Position numbers and translations under genes: made by a program. Shown piece by piece: positions 48,451 to 60,685 of a DNA stretch of 64,000 bases. Origin of the DNA: Anarhynchus alexandrinus (lineage: Eukaryota; Chordata; Aves; Charadriiformes; Charadriidae); contig VUYV01000007.1 in NCBI GenBank assembly GCA_008711295.1, forward strand, positions 5,232,957-5,296,956. The letters run 5' to 3'. The notes beneath the pieces are model-generated. The model ran no database searches and had not been told where the DNA came from. It saw only the letters and a program-made list of their open reading frames with translations. Position 1 is the stretch's first letter. Each line of letters opens with the position of its first letter.

Positions 48451-51400
48451 TGCTTTTTCAGCCTCTGCTGTTTGATCCTCCGCAATGGATTCTATACAGA
48501 TACAAAAATTAGATGTGACACTGGGGAATATATTGTAATGAAACAGAGGCTACTAGAAAAATTATTAAAAGAGTACCAGGGATGGGATTTCTCTGCTAAA
48601 GGCTAAATAATGTTAATTTCCTAGAAACTGATCCAACCTTTATACTCAGTGGCTCAGCACTGCAGGCAGCACATCTGTTTTCTGCGTGAAGGTCCTGGGT
48701 TTGGGAAGGACTTGGCATTCTTCCTTGTGTGGTCAGCAGGGTGTCTAGAAACTGATGGTTCACTTGATGTGGCAAACTACAGGGTTCCAAGAATAATGAT
48801 GTCTCAAACATTATCCAGAGAATAAACAAATAAATTTATCCCTTCTTCCCCCTTGTGACAAAGCCTAACTTGCAAAATTTAGGGTGGCTCTTTCACGATT
48901 TATAGATTTTAGCCTGGAATCTTATCAAGGAATAAGATACATGAGTGTACAATATTGTCTTTCTTCCACCAAACAGCTTTTAAGCCTGTCCATCAAGTTT
49001 CAATCAAATTTGATGAGAGAAAGGTCTCAAAGATACAAAATTCCAGCAAGCTTTATGAAAAGAGGAAGCACATAGAGAACAGAGAGGTTATATAGGTTAT
49101 CCACTGAGAAAAAGGCTGCACTGAGAGGCAGACCTTTATTGGACACTAGGTCATCCACTCTTAAGGCTTCTCTCACCTCCAATGAGAAGGAAACCTTGAC
49201 AGTACTATTTAAAGTACTCCAAGAATTTGCTCCAAGTGGGCTATGATGTCTGATCAGGGGTGTGNAAAAAAGTCTTCCCAGATCAATGAACCATAGACCC
49301 AAACACATGGCAAAGCAGGCTTCATTAACTCCTCAACCCATAGCGCTACCTACTAAAGGTATTTGGACCAAACTTTTGCAAACAGCAATTTGAACAATAA
49401 AGTGTGGAATGCTGGCTCTCAGCTTCTGCCATCACATCCTGGAGTTTCTCTTTCTTTCTTCCTGTCTATTTACTCAAAATAGCATTGAAGTGACTGTTCC
49501 AATGAATTGAGAAATAGATGACTTCCCATTTCTCAAATGGATGGTATCTTGGACAAAGTTTTGATTTTATGCAACTTCACTGGACACATGAAAAACACCG
49601 ATCACTCATAAGCTCTCTTAGACACTTAGATGCTTCCCAGTGAAGTTCCGATTGATTTTTCATTATGTCAGTTCTGTCTTGCAGCTATACTCTTGCTCCA
49701 TCTCAAGGTATAAATATTGAAAAAGTTCAGCAAAAAAAGGTGAGTTGCACTGTGAAAGCTAGTAGTATGCAGCTGGCAGCAGCCAACAGTAACCAGCAGC
49801 ACGTAGCATAACTAGTTGCTGCTTGTAGCCCTGGACCTCGGGCATTCTAGCTATATGTTGTAGCTTACACTATAGAGATAGGTAAGGCTGATAAGATTAA
49901 GCCTAACTTGTAACCTTGCCCTCTTCCCTCTCGCTTGCATTCCTGCTGGAACCCAGTCCTCTTTATTCCCTGCCTCGTACAAAACAGACTGTTAGCCACA
50001 CTAAGGAAATATTTGATGTTTCTTGGAGTAGGCTACTCTGTGCCACATAGCCAGAAAGCAGCAGAGAAGCATCAGACCTGCTGATTTTAGCTAGCAAGCT
50101 AAAAAATGCCTTTTTGGCATGCCTATCCTCATTCTTAAATCAGCCCTTCTGAAGGAGTAATTGGAATACACCCGTGGAGTCTGAGAAGCAGAGCACGGAC
50201 CCATGCAAAGGCTGGCAGGCTATTTTGAAATCCCTCTGAGCAGGGCAGAGCAGCTGCCTTCAGCACAGAAACCTCAATCAACTAGGTTTCTCTTGAAACT
50301 GAGCCAAATAATAACAGTGATACAGCAGCCTCTCCTCAGTTTTTATCAATGCCAAAATAAATAAAAGGGAGAGAGAAGTTACATAATGGTGAATAAAAAT
50401 TTATTTATTTTTTTTTTATCCACGTTCTCCATTAATGTTGGAGGCTAGAGGCAAATTTCAGAGGGCAAAGCTACAATTTCTTGTGCCTATTTAGCAAATG
50501 CAGTTGGAAGAATAAATATAGCAGGGAAAATGTATTCCCAGTCTGGAGTGTGCGTAGATCCTGCTCTCTTTGCTCATCAGGATGGCTGCTAACACTTGGA
50601 TAGAAGCCCTGATCAGCTAAAGAAAGCCAACTGTCACAATCATTGACCTTCACTCACTTAAGAAGATGGCACAAAATCCAGCCCTCACTCCATTAAAGGT
50701 CTCTCCTCCTCCAGTTGGAAGATGAGTTGCCAGCGTAAAAGGGAGGGTGTGTGCATCCTGAAAGAAAGCAAATTTCTGTTCTTGCAATAGCCCAGAAGGC
50801 TAAGAATCAGAAGGCTAGATGAAGCTCAGACAGCATCCAACCAGCAGCCCTATTGCTATCCATCACCCCATTCCAGAGTTACATTGGATCACATGGAAGA
50901 ATTGAGATTGAATGCTTGAGATGGGATGTGATGGGAGAGGGTCTGAGTAGCAGTTTCCTTGAGAAGTCTGACTGTGTAAGTATATACAGCATACTATGTA
51001 TACTGGCATCCCTGGGATCTTCTATTGATAAGTGGTAACAAGGACAGCAATGATCATATCTGTAAGAGACACAGGATTTGTCAACTGTCAGTGTAGTAAG
51101 TGCTATTATTCCTCCTCGTACCAGGTATCAAGCAGCCAGCAGGCAACTATTTGATTATGGTCACTATTTACATGAGAAGTGTATGAAATGGAGGCCAGGA
51201 TGTAACAGGGTTTTCAGTTCACTATCCATTCCCAAAGACCAGCCGATGAAAATCCATTTTATTTTTACACTGCCCTGACATCCAGTCCCCTAGCATGGCA
51301 CATGCATTACTCCAGCAAAGAAGCCAATAGGAAATTTGTACACCGGTGCATGAAATGAAAATGAAACAAGGCTGAAATTCATCCAGCAAAACAGGAGTCA

Positions 51401-54400
51401 ACTCAAGGGCTTGTTGGATACATGTGAAGAGGGATTTGGTGCCTTGACTGATGGAGGAACACAGATCACATGTAATTAAAATCTGCACAAGTGAGTTTAC
51501 GCCTGTCAACCCTGAAGTATCCCCATCACTAGATTCTCCACCTCTTTGAAAAGAACAGAAGGTTAACTTTGACTATGATCTACCTGGAGCAGTGGCTGTT
51601 GTGTAGAAAGCTTGCATAACACTAGCTGCTATGAAGCACATCACTAGTTTTAAAGGTTTTAAGTTTGGGTATTTTTATATGACAGTTAAAGCACAACCAC
51701 ACTCAGTATCTCTTTGGTGATAATTGCTATTGTCACTGAGAAAACTAGGACTAGAGATCACAAGTAGATGAAACAAAACTATAAAGTCTTGGTGGAAGCT
51801 TTTGAAACCCTGGAAGGACTTGCTAGGTAACTGCTGCTGGCTGTACAGGGGACAAAAATTGCTCTTCAGAACTGAAATGGGCCCTTCAGCAGAGAGGCAC
51901 TGGAGGAGAGCCCAAGTAGTACTCCTAGCAGCAATTAACATCAGGTGCTATATACAAATGGAGCTTGCAGAAGAGTTTGTTGGCATGAAAAAGTTCATTT
52001 CAGACTGATAATCAATCATTTATTTGTTGTGCTTTTTAAATTCCGTCACTTTGATTTTCATAGTGTGTTAACTGTGCTTTGACTTTTCACTTCTACTTAA
52101 TTTGTTTTGTTTGTGGGCATCTGAACAGTGAGGGTTATCAAAAATAGTTTTAGAAAGGGTCACATTCAGAAATAAAATTAAAAAAAGTTTTGGAGAACAA
52201 TAGGCTTTACCACCTCTGTGCCATCACCCCACAGCAATTTATCTATCTTCCTGTCTTTTTCTAGCTCCCGAAATACATGAAGCACAGCCTAGAATTGCAT
52301 TTTAGCAGCAGGTTGGAGTAATAGATGCTACAAGGAATAGTGACATTCCTGATGCGTGATGTGCTGCGCACCACAGGGAGTTGAAATCTCACTTTGTATG
52401 CCTTATGGCAAGCCATAAATTCCTGATTTTATGTGCTGATGTAAAAACCTGTTTAACAAATCCATTGGAGCAGACTGCCTGGATCAATGTTATGACAGGC
52501 ACATAGAATCCCAGTGGCATTCCTATGAGGAAATATCTGAACATCTTGACTCAGAGGTATATATTAATTTAATATGTTCATGAGAACACATGTTAGAATG
52601 AAGGAATTTCTGTTTCCATCTGCAGTGACTCAGTATTGCTGCAGCTATACAAATGGTGAACTTCAGCTCTAAAAGGGCATATACTGTTTCTATCACAGCT
52701 GCCCTGAACATAGTTTGTGGACAGCTAGTGACATGTAATAACATTGTCCTCAAACTTATAATGTTCTAAATAGTTGATGCTATTTTTTTGTGTTTGTGTT
52801 GCCAGATGACAGCATATTTTTTCATCACTGTGCTTGGATGCTCAGAAAGGCAAGGAGGAAATGTAAATGAAATATATTGATAGTTTTGAGAGACAACTAA
52901 GCAGGAATCATCCTGAATCATAACTAAGTAGTGCACTAGAATTTTACCATCAAATGTACAAAGAAATACTAGGAAAATCATTTCACTATGGTGAATTTAA
53001 ATGTATGCATCACTGCATACACCAAAGAGAGGGTCTTTGACGTAAAGGCCCTTAGAAAGATAGGGAGAACATGAGGAATAGACATGCAATGACAGCTACA
53101 CATACTGAATATGTATATTATTGTAGCACTTGGTGAAGGATATTATTAAAACGTAGTTAGCTACAGCCCAAGTGTTCAGGTCTCATTCCATAAATTTTAC
53201 AATTGCTTTGTGCGCGCAAACTTTAACTGACAGTTGATAATCTAAAGCACTCAAGGATATTGCAAAAATCATCAGCTTTGAGATATTCAGAGGAAACGTA
53301 CACAGTATTAATTATTAATCACTCAACAACCAGCCACAGAAACACGTAGCTTACATGAGAAGAAAACCTACTCAAATTAGCTCAGTATTATAATGGTTGT
53401 GGAAAAGTGATGGGAGTTGCAGGACAGTCCCAAATGTATGCAGAGTGTCTGTGAATTAAATACATGCGCCCTTTTGCCGTTGCTGCAATGAAAAAAAAGT
53501 ATGATCTTTATCCGAGTGCTCAACATTTCTCAGCTTAAAAAAATTTTGAAAGCCCTGGTTTTATGGTGGATTTAGCTCTCAGGAAAGAGGCTTGGAGAGA
53601 ACTTTCATCTTTGTTGCAAATCCTACAAAGATGTGACCTTGCCATTTATAAAGCCACAGAGCACATTAGAAGGAGAACTACCATTCCTGGAGAAGAGGCT
53701 ATGAACGTGTAATGGAACAAGCTTCACAAAGGTTAGAGTGCATGAGGTAAGAGTATTTCTTCAGAATAAATCATCTTGACCAAAGCAATGCAAAGTTAAA
53801 AGGCATGACTTTTCTCAACCATATGAAAGTCAGGTAGGTTTTTCTGCCCGAGAGAGCATGCACATTATTCAAACAACTTTCAGATATATTGCATTTACTA
53901 CCAGGAGATTATCCATCTAAGCAAGCAGTTCCTTGTTTCAGATGTCATTTGGTTCAGCACATAAAACATTACGTGAAGCCAAGACTCAACATAGAAATTA
54001 ATGTACAATCTGGGGATAATTGTGTGCTGATAGCTTGCAATGGAATCTGTCGCTAAATATTCTCTAAATATTGGTATTGTCAATGAAACAAAATGTTCTC
54101 CCCAACATCATTTAACCATTCTCCCCAATGCCAGTCGAGCTTGTCCTTTGCCTGACAAGAATTAAACTCTTAAATTAATTGTCACAACATTAATCCAACT
54201 CTTTGCCCAATTACACTGTTGCTTGAATCATTAGGGTACTGATGAACTGGAAAACTACATTGTGGAAGCCCAGAATTTCCCAACTGCAGGTTCTCAAACA
54301 CTCCAACAGGAGAGGGGAAAAAAGACATAAGACAATTATGTATTGCAATAATACATTGCATTGCAGTTGGGAAGCTTTTAGCCCGCAGATCCTTTTCAGA

Positions 54401-55519
54401 AAGAAGGGTAGATAGCTGCAATACACCAATTTCTCTCCTGCTTTGCTGTCTTCAGGTACAGGAGATGAATCCACATGTGCAACTTGCTTAACCATACATG
54501 CCAATCTACCAAACAGAACTGCCAACTTCCGTTGCTTTTATTTTATGCTAATGTATTCCCATTTCCTTTGCAAAGCAATTTATTCAGCATGAACAATTTG
54601 TAATAATATACAGTACGTGTTCTGTGCTACATAAGCCTTTTCATATGTAATTAATATTTTATTAAATTTTTAACATTAAATTACTTTTCTTATGTAATAA
54701 AAGATTTTATTTTCCAGTTCATGGATGCAGATCTACATATAAATAATGTAAGCAATGTTAAAATATCAACAGATATCAGTCTACTACAAAATAAATTACT
54801 TACTTCCCTAGAGAATGTTTAATCTCAATTATTACTCATGGAAAGCACACACCACTAACAAGCAAGCCAAGAACAATCTCCTTTCCAAACAGCCAAACTA
54901 CTGCAAACATATTTTGATAACTAAACTGCACTATATATTCAATAAGTTCACCCCAATTCTGCTCTTAGGAATAGGGAATTCTCAAAGCTGTTCAGCTCCT
55001 TCATTTAAGCTATTTCTATGTTGCCCAAGAGGAAGACAGGTACCTTAGTGAGCATCGGAGTGAACGTTGCAAATCTTGTATTTATAGGCATTGTCAGAGC
55101 TTACAAACATCACAATTTGTTTGACACCTGATTTCTCAACTGCAAGATTTCATAGGCTCCTGTAACATGATTGAAGGTGCTTCAAAATGGCTCAAATACG
55201 GGCAGGTAAGGTCACGCTGAGCTGACAGCTATTGCGCTCACTTCTCCGCATAGTGTGGTAGAAGCAGCAGATAATTTTTGGACAACTACCTTACAGGTAA
55301 ATCACTCAACTCTCAAAAAAGGGAAATGGGGTTCTAGGCCTTACCCAAAATGGGATTGACTCCACCAGACCTACAGCCCAGAAGAGTTCTGTAACCATTT
55401 CACCAATAGGCTGTTCTCATCTTTTNTTTTATATGCCAGAAATGGAGGAAGTGGTGCAAAATCTGATTGGTATATTGGTGGAGCATCTCACACACTCAAA
55501 GCTAAGAAGATGCTCTGGC
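48451..55519. other. Anonymous AT-rich non-coding DNA
   Basis: About 7 kb with no recognised gene. An undetermined base sits at 49265 and another at 55426, just before the Harbinger relic as read on the plus strand. A CAG-rich patch occurs at about 49770-49800. Open frames up to 104 codons (54525-54211, minus) show no domain. A T-rich run is at about 50400-50420. Confidence 0.5.
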
Positions 55520-56135
55520 ACCGTAGCATTATGTCTAGCTAGCAAATAAAGTCTGACGGCAACACCAGCCAAAGCACAGCCTAGGTCTCCTGGTAGAATA
55601 GGTGCTGTCATCAGCTTTGCCAGTTCTCCACACTTTATCACAGAAGTGATAAGATGACTTAACACTTCAGGGTTGAGGTGGAATGAACATAGGCTGACAG
55701 TATCTGACAGCATTGGTTGCTTTATTCTACGTGTTCAATGGGATAGAAAAAGAGAGGATTGCCTGTCACCAAAAGAGAAAATTAGTATCGACTGAGAACA
55801 AGCGCCAGGTCTATAATGACTGTACACAGATGTTACTAGAGTAAACTTGAGGAAAATATGATAAAGGCTGAACAATCAGCCATCCCCCATTGGGTGAAAA
55901 TATTCAGAGTAGCTGGTTGAGTGGGAACATGTGCAAAATGAATGAATCGTGCATGGACCCCAGATGCATGAGAACATCTGCGATGATGATGCTGGCATTG
56001 AGAACTACTTGCATATTCATGCCATCATTATCACTCCTGCTTCTGTGCAGCTCCTTATTGCACAGAAGAACTACAACTCTCATATCTACAGTCAACAGCT
56101 CTAAGATCATTGGGATATTCAGTTAACAGCAGCAT
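55520..56135 (-). pseudogene. PIF/Harbinger (HARBI1-like) transposase relic
   Basis: PIF/Harbinger transposases cut and paste DNA with a DDE-type RNase-H fold; HARBI1 is the vertebrate domesticated cousin. Read on the minus strand, EYPNDLRAVDC (about 56130-56084) matches GFPN.LGAIDCTHV, the first catalytic-aspartate motif. After a frame change, GMNMQVVLNASIIIADV, then GSMHDSFIL (56023-55934) match the next segment, S.N.QVV.D....I.D...WPGS.HDS.IL, with the HD pair kept. After a stop near 55906 a GGWLI remnant appears, then weak YN.AH..TR..IERTFG-like residues. In the 55713-55429 frame, LNPEVLSHLI and AVRLYLLARHN fit the C-terminal SPEKV.HII and R..LI..HF segments. The order is collinear. Frameshifts and stops make it non-functional. 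The N-terminal helix-turn-helix part and terminal inverted repeats are not identified. An alternative is that the 55713 frame is an N-terminal HTH region, which would imply rearrangement. Confidence 0.6.
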
Positions 56136-56222
56136 CCTCAGTTTTGATCAGAGTAAAAGAAATTACAACACAAGTAGGCAACATACTTAGCAATTCCAGC
56201 ATTGCAGCTACACAGATCTCTT

Positions 56223-56241
56223 GGTGGCCATCTTGGCCACC
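56223..56241. promoter_or_regulatory. 8-bp perfect hairpin containing YY1-like sites
   Basis: GGTGGCCA and TGGCCACC are exact reverse complements across TCT. The centre reads GCCATCTTG on the plus strand and CAAGATGGC on the minus strand, the core recognised by the zinc-finger factor YY1. It lies about 90 bases upstream (minus-strand sense) of the Harbinger transposase relic, so it could be part of that element. The motif and symmetry are visible; binding is inferred. Confidence 0.4.
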
Positions 56242-58568
56242 ATTTGTAAACATCTTTCATTCACACTACCATAGAAAACGTTGGCCTTTAGAAGCTTTGC
56301 AAGCTGTCACAAGCTACATTTCTCCAAGGGTAAGAGAGTTTGCATATTGGTGTAGTGTGTTGTACAAGGTCATTTATACTCATTTTCAACGCTCCTCTTG
56401 AGGAGCTTCTAGAGTAGCGTTAAAGGTGTTTATGCATAAACAAACGAAACTCTTCCTCTTTGCAGTTGTAGCAAGTGGACTGAATTGGGCTGAGTGTCTG
56501 TATCCATACAAGACTAAACATATTCAGTGCCACACAAGGTCAGACCCCTTGACTATGAGCTCCAGGGGATGAGCATCATGTCCATGTTTAAGCCTGCACC
56601 ACAAATAAGTGCAATTAATTAGAAAAAGAATAATAAAGCACTGCGTGATATGGAGAGATAGCAGATCTTTCTTGTAGAGCTTGCCTGGAAATAAACTCAT
56701 CATCTCATATATTCTTATTATAGTTGTAACTATTGCTTCCCCGATGTCTCTTGCCTTCCACTGCTTAGGAATACTTGTGCAAGCTGTTTAGACCTGTGTT
56801 GTTTGTATGAGATAAATAACAGAATGAATTCCATTCCCACTGTTTGTGTCCCTGCTATCATTTGAACTTTTTAATGTAAGCTGACATATGGTAATGAAGG
56901 TGGGGAGCGTTTCCCTCAAAAACATACCATATCACCAGCTTTTGTATGATACATATGTCCCACAGGTATCTCCCAGCCATTGCTATCCTGTGCTGTCTCT
57001 GATCAGCATCATAGTTAACTCTGTCTTTCACGCACTCCTGTGCTCTGAAATTTGTATTAGGAACTTTTGACTGGCAAGCTCAGTGCTGCAACAGTTACTG
57101 TACCTCCCTAAATTAACCCTTAGTTGCTCTGGCCATAACATTTTGACATATGTAACACAAAAAGGCAGCCAAGGGGACATGCTAATAAACTGGAAAGAAA
57201 AATCAAGAACTAAACATAACCTTTTAGTAAGTAAATAATCTAAAGAAAAGCAGAGTTATGATTCTCCCTGTCTGATACCGAAGACTGAGGTGCTAAACAA
57301 AGTCTGTGACGGAGGACAGAATGCAGATTGGCTAATTTTTATGAAAGAACCTTCTTTCCCCCAAAACATGTATTAAGCAATTGTTTCCTTTTCCTTAAAA
57401 CTAATCTGTGAGAATATATAGTCACTGCATATATGAAAATACGCATGTAAATTTGGATTTATTAAACTGGGGTATAAACTAGAGTATAAGCAGAAGCATA
57501 TCAGGTAGTTAATACAGGCATTAATGCAACTTTAAGCTGATTTACATGGTTCACACTTTTCTGTATTTGACATCACTTCTGAAAGCCAGATCAACGCTGA
57601 TCAAAACAGAAGCGTAGCATTACCATCCTTTCTCTGGAGCTTCCTTTCTGTAATGCCTCAGACAGTTTGAGAGTAGCTGAGCAGCCAAAGTTTCCTTTTC
57701 CCCACCATTTGCCTATATTGATGTGTTGTTTCTTCTCCTACATGCAGGCTATAAGCTTTTGAGGCCAGAGATCCTTGCACTCATCCCCACCCATCCCAGC
57801 CACTGCCGGAGTGAGGTTCCTCGCACACTCACAAAAGAAGTATATTGTGGTGCTAGTAGCTTGAAGAACATTAATCTTAAAAGCTTCATTTAAACACGGG
57901 ACTCCTTTACAGTAATTCCTGCAATATAACCTAGACCTTGTTAAATTACACCTTTAAATATTTCCCTGAATGTTTTAGATCCATTACTAATATTGTGAAT
58001 TGCTGAATACTGATGCTTTTGCTGCCTACAAAAGCAGTACCATAATATTTGTTTACTTTTGGGTTTCTGCAGGAAGTTTTTCCTCTTCTTACATGAAGGT
58101 TGTTCTTTTATTATTTGCCACTAGGAACTTAGCTAATGAAAATGTTATATACCAAACTGCAGAAAGCATCCAGCCTCAAAATGGTAACACTGCAGTGCAC
58201 AAGGAGCAGCACTGAGGGACCCCATCCTGCGCTGTCAGCTTTATCAGTGCCCATGTTGTAGAGCTGAATTTTGCCAGACACTATATCATAATTCACGGGA
58301 TCTATTGCTATCCAAGAAAAAATTCACATTATGTCAGCTGCAGGCAGACTTGATGAATTGGAGGCTCCAAAGCTTTTTCCCCACATTTTTTCATCCCCTT
58401 GCTTCTGCAGCTTGATGCAGAGAGCACTCCAAGCTGCCCTCGTTGGCACGAGCAAACGATATTGTCCAGGGGCCATGCCACTAGCTGGCACGGTCTGCGC
58501 TGATCCTCGGGCCAGGCACCATTCTCTTAAGGTATTTTTTCATGTCAGTGGGTTATATTTGGGGAAAC
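56242..58568. other. Anonymous AT-rich non-coding DNA
   Basis: The first few hundred bases may belong to the 5' part of the Harbinger element (minus sense), but no N-terminal motif is readable. The rest shows no gene. Plus-strand open frame 58331-58612 (93 codons) covers a GC-richer patch at 58400-58530 without a domain, and its end runs into the MIR relic. Confidence 0.45.
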
Positions 58569-58730
58569 AGCATAGCTTAGTAAACATTACAATGTGTTTG
58601 GATTCCAGATAAACAGACCCTATACGTAACACCACCACCTCTCTCCAAGTGGCTTTGGGCAAGTCCCTTGGCTTCTTGAGGGGTAGCAGAGCTACTTCAC
58701 CGAGATCTACTGATGGAAAAATGCTAAGAA
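58569..58730 (+). mobile_element. MIR-type SINE relic
   Basis: MIR is an ancient tRNA-derived SINE mobilised by L2. Here AGCATAGCTTAGTAAACA, then GTGTTTGGATTCCAGAT, then CACCACCTCTCTCC, then GTGGCTTTGGGCAAGTCCCT, then CTTCTTGAG follow the MIR order (ATAGCATAGTGGTTAAGAGC, TTTGGAGTCAGAC, CTCTGCCACTTACTAGC, GTGACCTTGGGCAAGTCACT, ACCTCTCTGAGCCTCAG). The TTGGGCAAGTC core is exact. The tail decays after about 58690 (ATCTACTGATGGAAAAATG may correspond to CATCTGTAAAATGGG). Orientation is plus. The neighbouring minus-strand open frame 58749-58540 is a shadow. Confidence 0.6.
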
Positions 58731-60657
58731 TTAGTTGGTTTAGCACCAAATTCTAATGTCTGTATTCTGTTGGTCTAATCTCACCTGTGCATGGACTGCA
58801 CAGGAGAAAGTAAAAAGCAGCAAGGTGACAACATTCAATGCCTGATCAAACTGAGCTGCTCCTAATTTGTTTCAATACATCTCTCAAGCTACAGCTTGTC
58901 AGAGTCACCTCAATAATCCTGGTATAATTCCGATCCATATTTCTACCTAAAAAATTGAAAATCTTTAGCATGCAATTAATATAGCTGGCAATGACACAGC
59001 ACATCCATCTGCCCTCTTGCACCAGATGAGGTTTAATAACCAGTATGCCCGATGGGCTCAAATAATTTAGAGCCCATATTTGTTCTCAGGAGTGGCTCTT
59101 GCCGGGTAAAGGTTTCACCACTTCCTCATAAATTTAAGGACTGAATGTGTAAGGGGGGAGGCGGTGCGCAGAAGAAGAGATTTGTGGAAGAAATTCTGTG
59201 TACGTGGGTGACAGTTTATAAAGACGGCTTCTCATAAGGAGAAGTTGCTTTTGTGCAGTCATTTTGAAGTATTAAATTTTGATAACTCTTTAATCACTGC
59301 AGTTTAATGAGATAGAGGCAGCAGGTGAAGGGGGAATCCATCATGTCAGTTCAAGTACCTGGCTCTCTTCCTGCTGCGAACATTTAACATGACACAGTAG
59401 TCTGAAGCTCTCCTTTTGCAGCTGCAGTTCAGAGAAGGGATTTTGTAGTCTTCCAAGAATGTTTGATTTCCCTGAAGAAACCTCTTTATGCGATCAGAAG
59501 TTATCCTTCACTTCCCAAGAAAAAAAAATGCTGTTCAAAAAGCTGCAAAGTGCCTGGATTTAAATGTAAGCTTTTTTAATTTTAAAATTGGCCAAGACAG
59601 ATTATTTTATCCTGTAGAAGTGTTTGTTGCAAGTGTCACTGCAGACCTTTGTTTGATGCAGTACTTAGTTTTAATTCACACTTAATAAACGTTAGCTAAT
59701 AAAATCAAAGATCCCAGTGATACTTGTGGCCTCTCAGGTATTATTATTTTTATTATAAAGTTCTCATATTTTATCCCACCGAATCTCCAAACATATAAAC
59801 ATATAAATAACCAAACGGCTTCCTGCAGATGAAAGAGAGGTGGATGAGCAGCCAGCATTCATAGATCCCATGATCCAATCTTAAACCATAGGCACACTGT
59901 TACTCATGTAGTAAATCACATTGCTCAAAAGTTTGAGGCATCGAGGCCCACAGTGAAGAAGGGAATAATGAGACACCTTATTTTACAATAGCTAGTAGAA
60001 ATTACTTGGGCGCTTTCAGCAGATACACTTGCATAAGCCAAAAGCACTAGTACATTCCTGATGTAACCACAGTGAAAGCTGCTGCTTTCCCTTACAGGAG
60101 GATATTGCTTGTTGTTTCTGTTCACACTGAAGCTTATTTCATGTGGAAAGCTTCCTGTCAAGACAATTTGGAATAGCTGTAGCTTGTACCCTTCTCCAAT
60201 ACCAATTTGCTTCTTGGGGAGCATGGATCTGGACACAGTCTTTGGCACTGGGAAAGCGTGTTGAGATCACGTCCACACAGATGAAAATCTTCAGCCTGTT
60301 GTCACCACCCATCCCCTTCTGCCAGTGCCTCGATTCTTCATTTATTAATCTGATATTACATTGTCCCAGGAATAATTTGCTATGATCCAAGATGCAGAAA
60401 ATGTACCATAAATTTTTAAAAATTGAATAATTGCCTTCCCCTTTGTCCTGTCAGATAGGATGTTAGCAGTCTGTCAAACATAAATCACAACATGACCAGA
60501 TCTTCCCACCACTTAAGGAAATATAATTAAATTCAAGGTTTCACAGTTTTCACTATCTAATAATTCTTAACCTGTTCTGTTACTAATAACCTTTGAAAAA
60601 TTGGTATATATTTACAAGAACAGTGAGACAAATATTATGACAGCTGAACTATAATTT

Positions 60658-60685
60658 TAGGACCACTGTTACTGAAGTGGTCCTA
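60658..60685. repeat. 10-bp perfect hairpin, 8-nt loop
   Basis: TAGGACCACT and AGTGGTCCTA are exact reverse complements across GTTACTGA. The stem is half G/C and would fold stably in RNA. There is no longer flanking complementarity, so it is too short for a typical microRNA precursor. Its loop begins with the same GTTACT as the hairpin at 13529, probably by coincidence. Confidence 0.65.
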
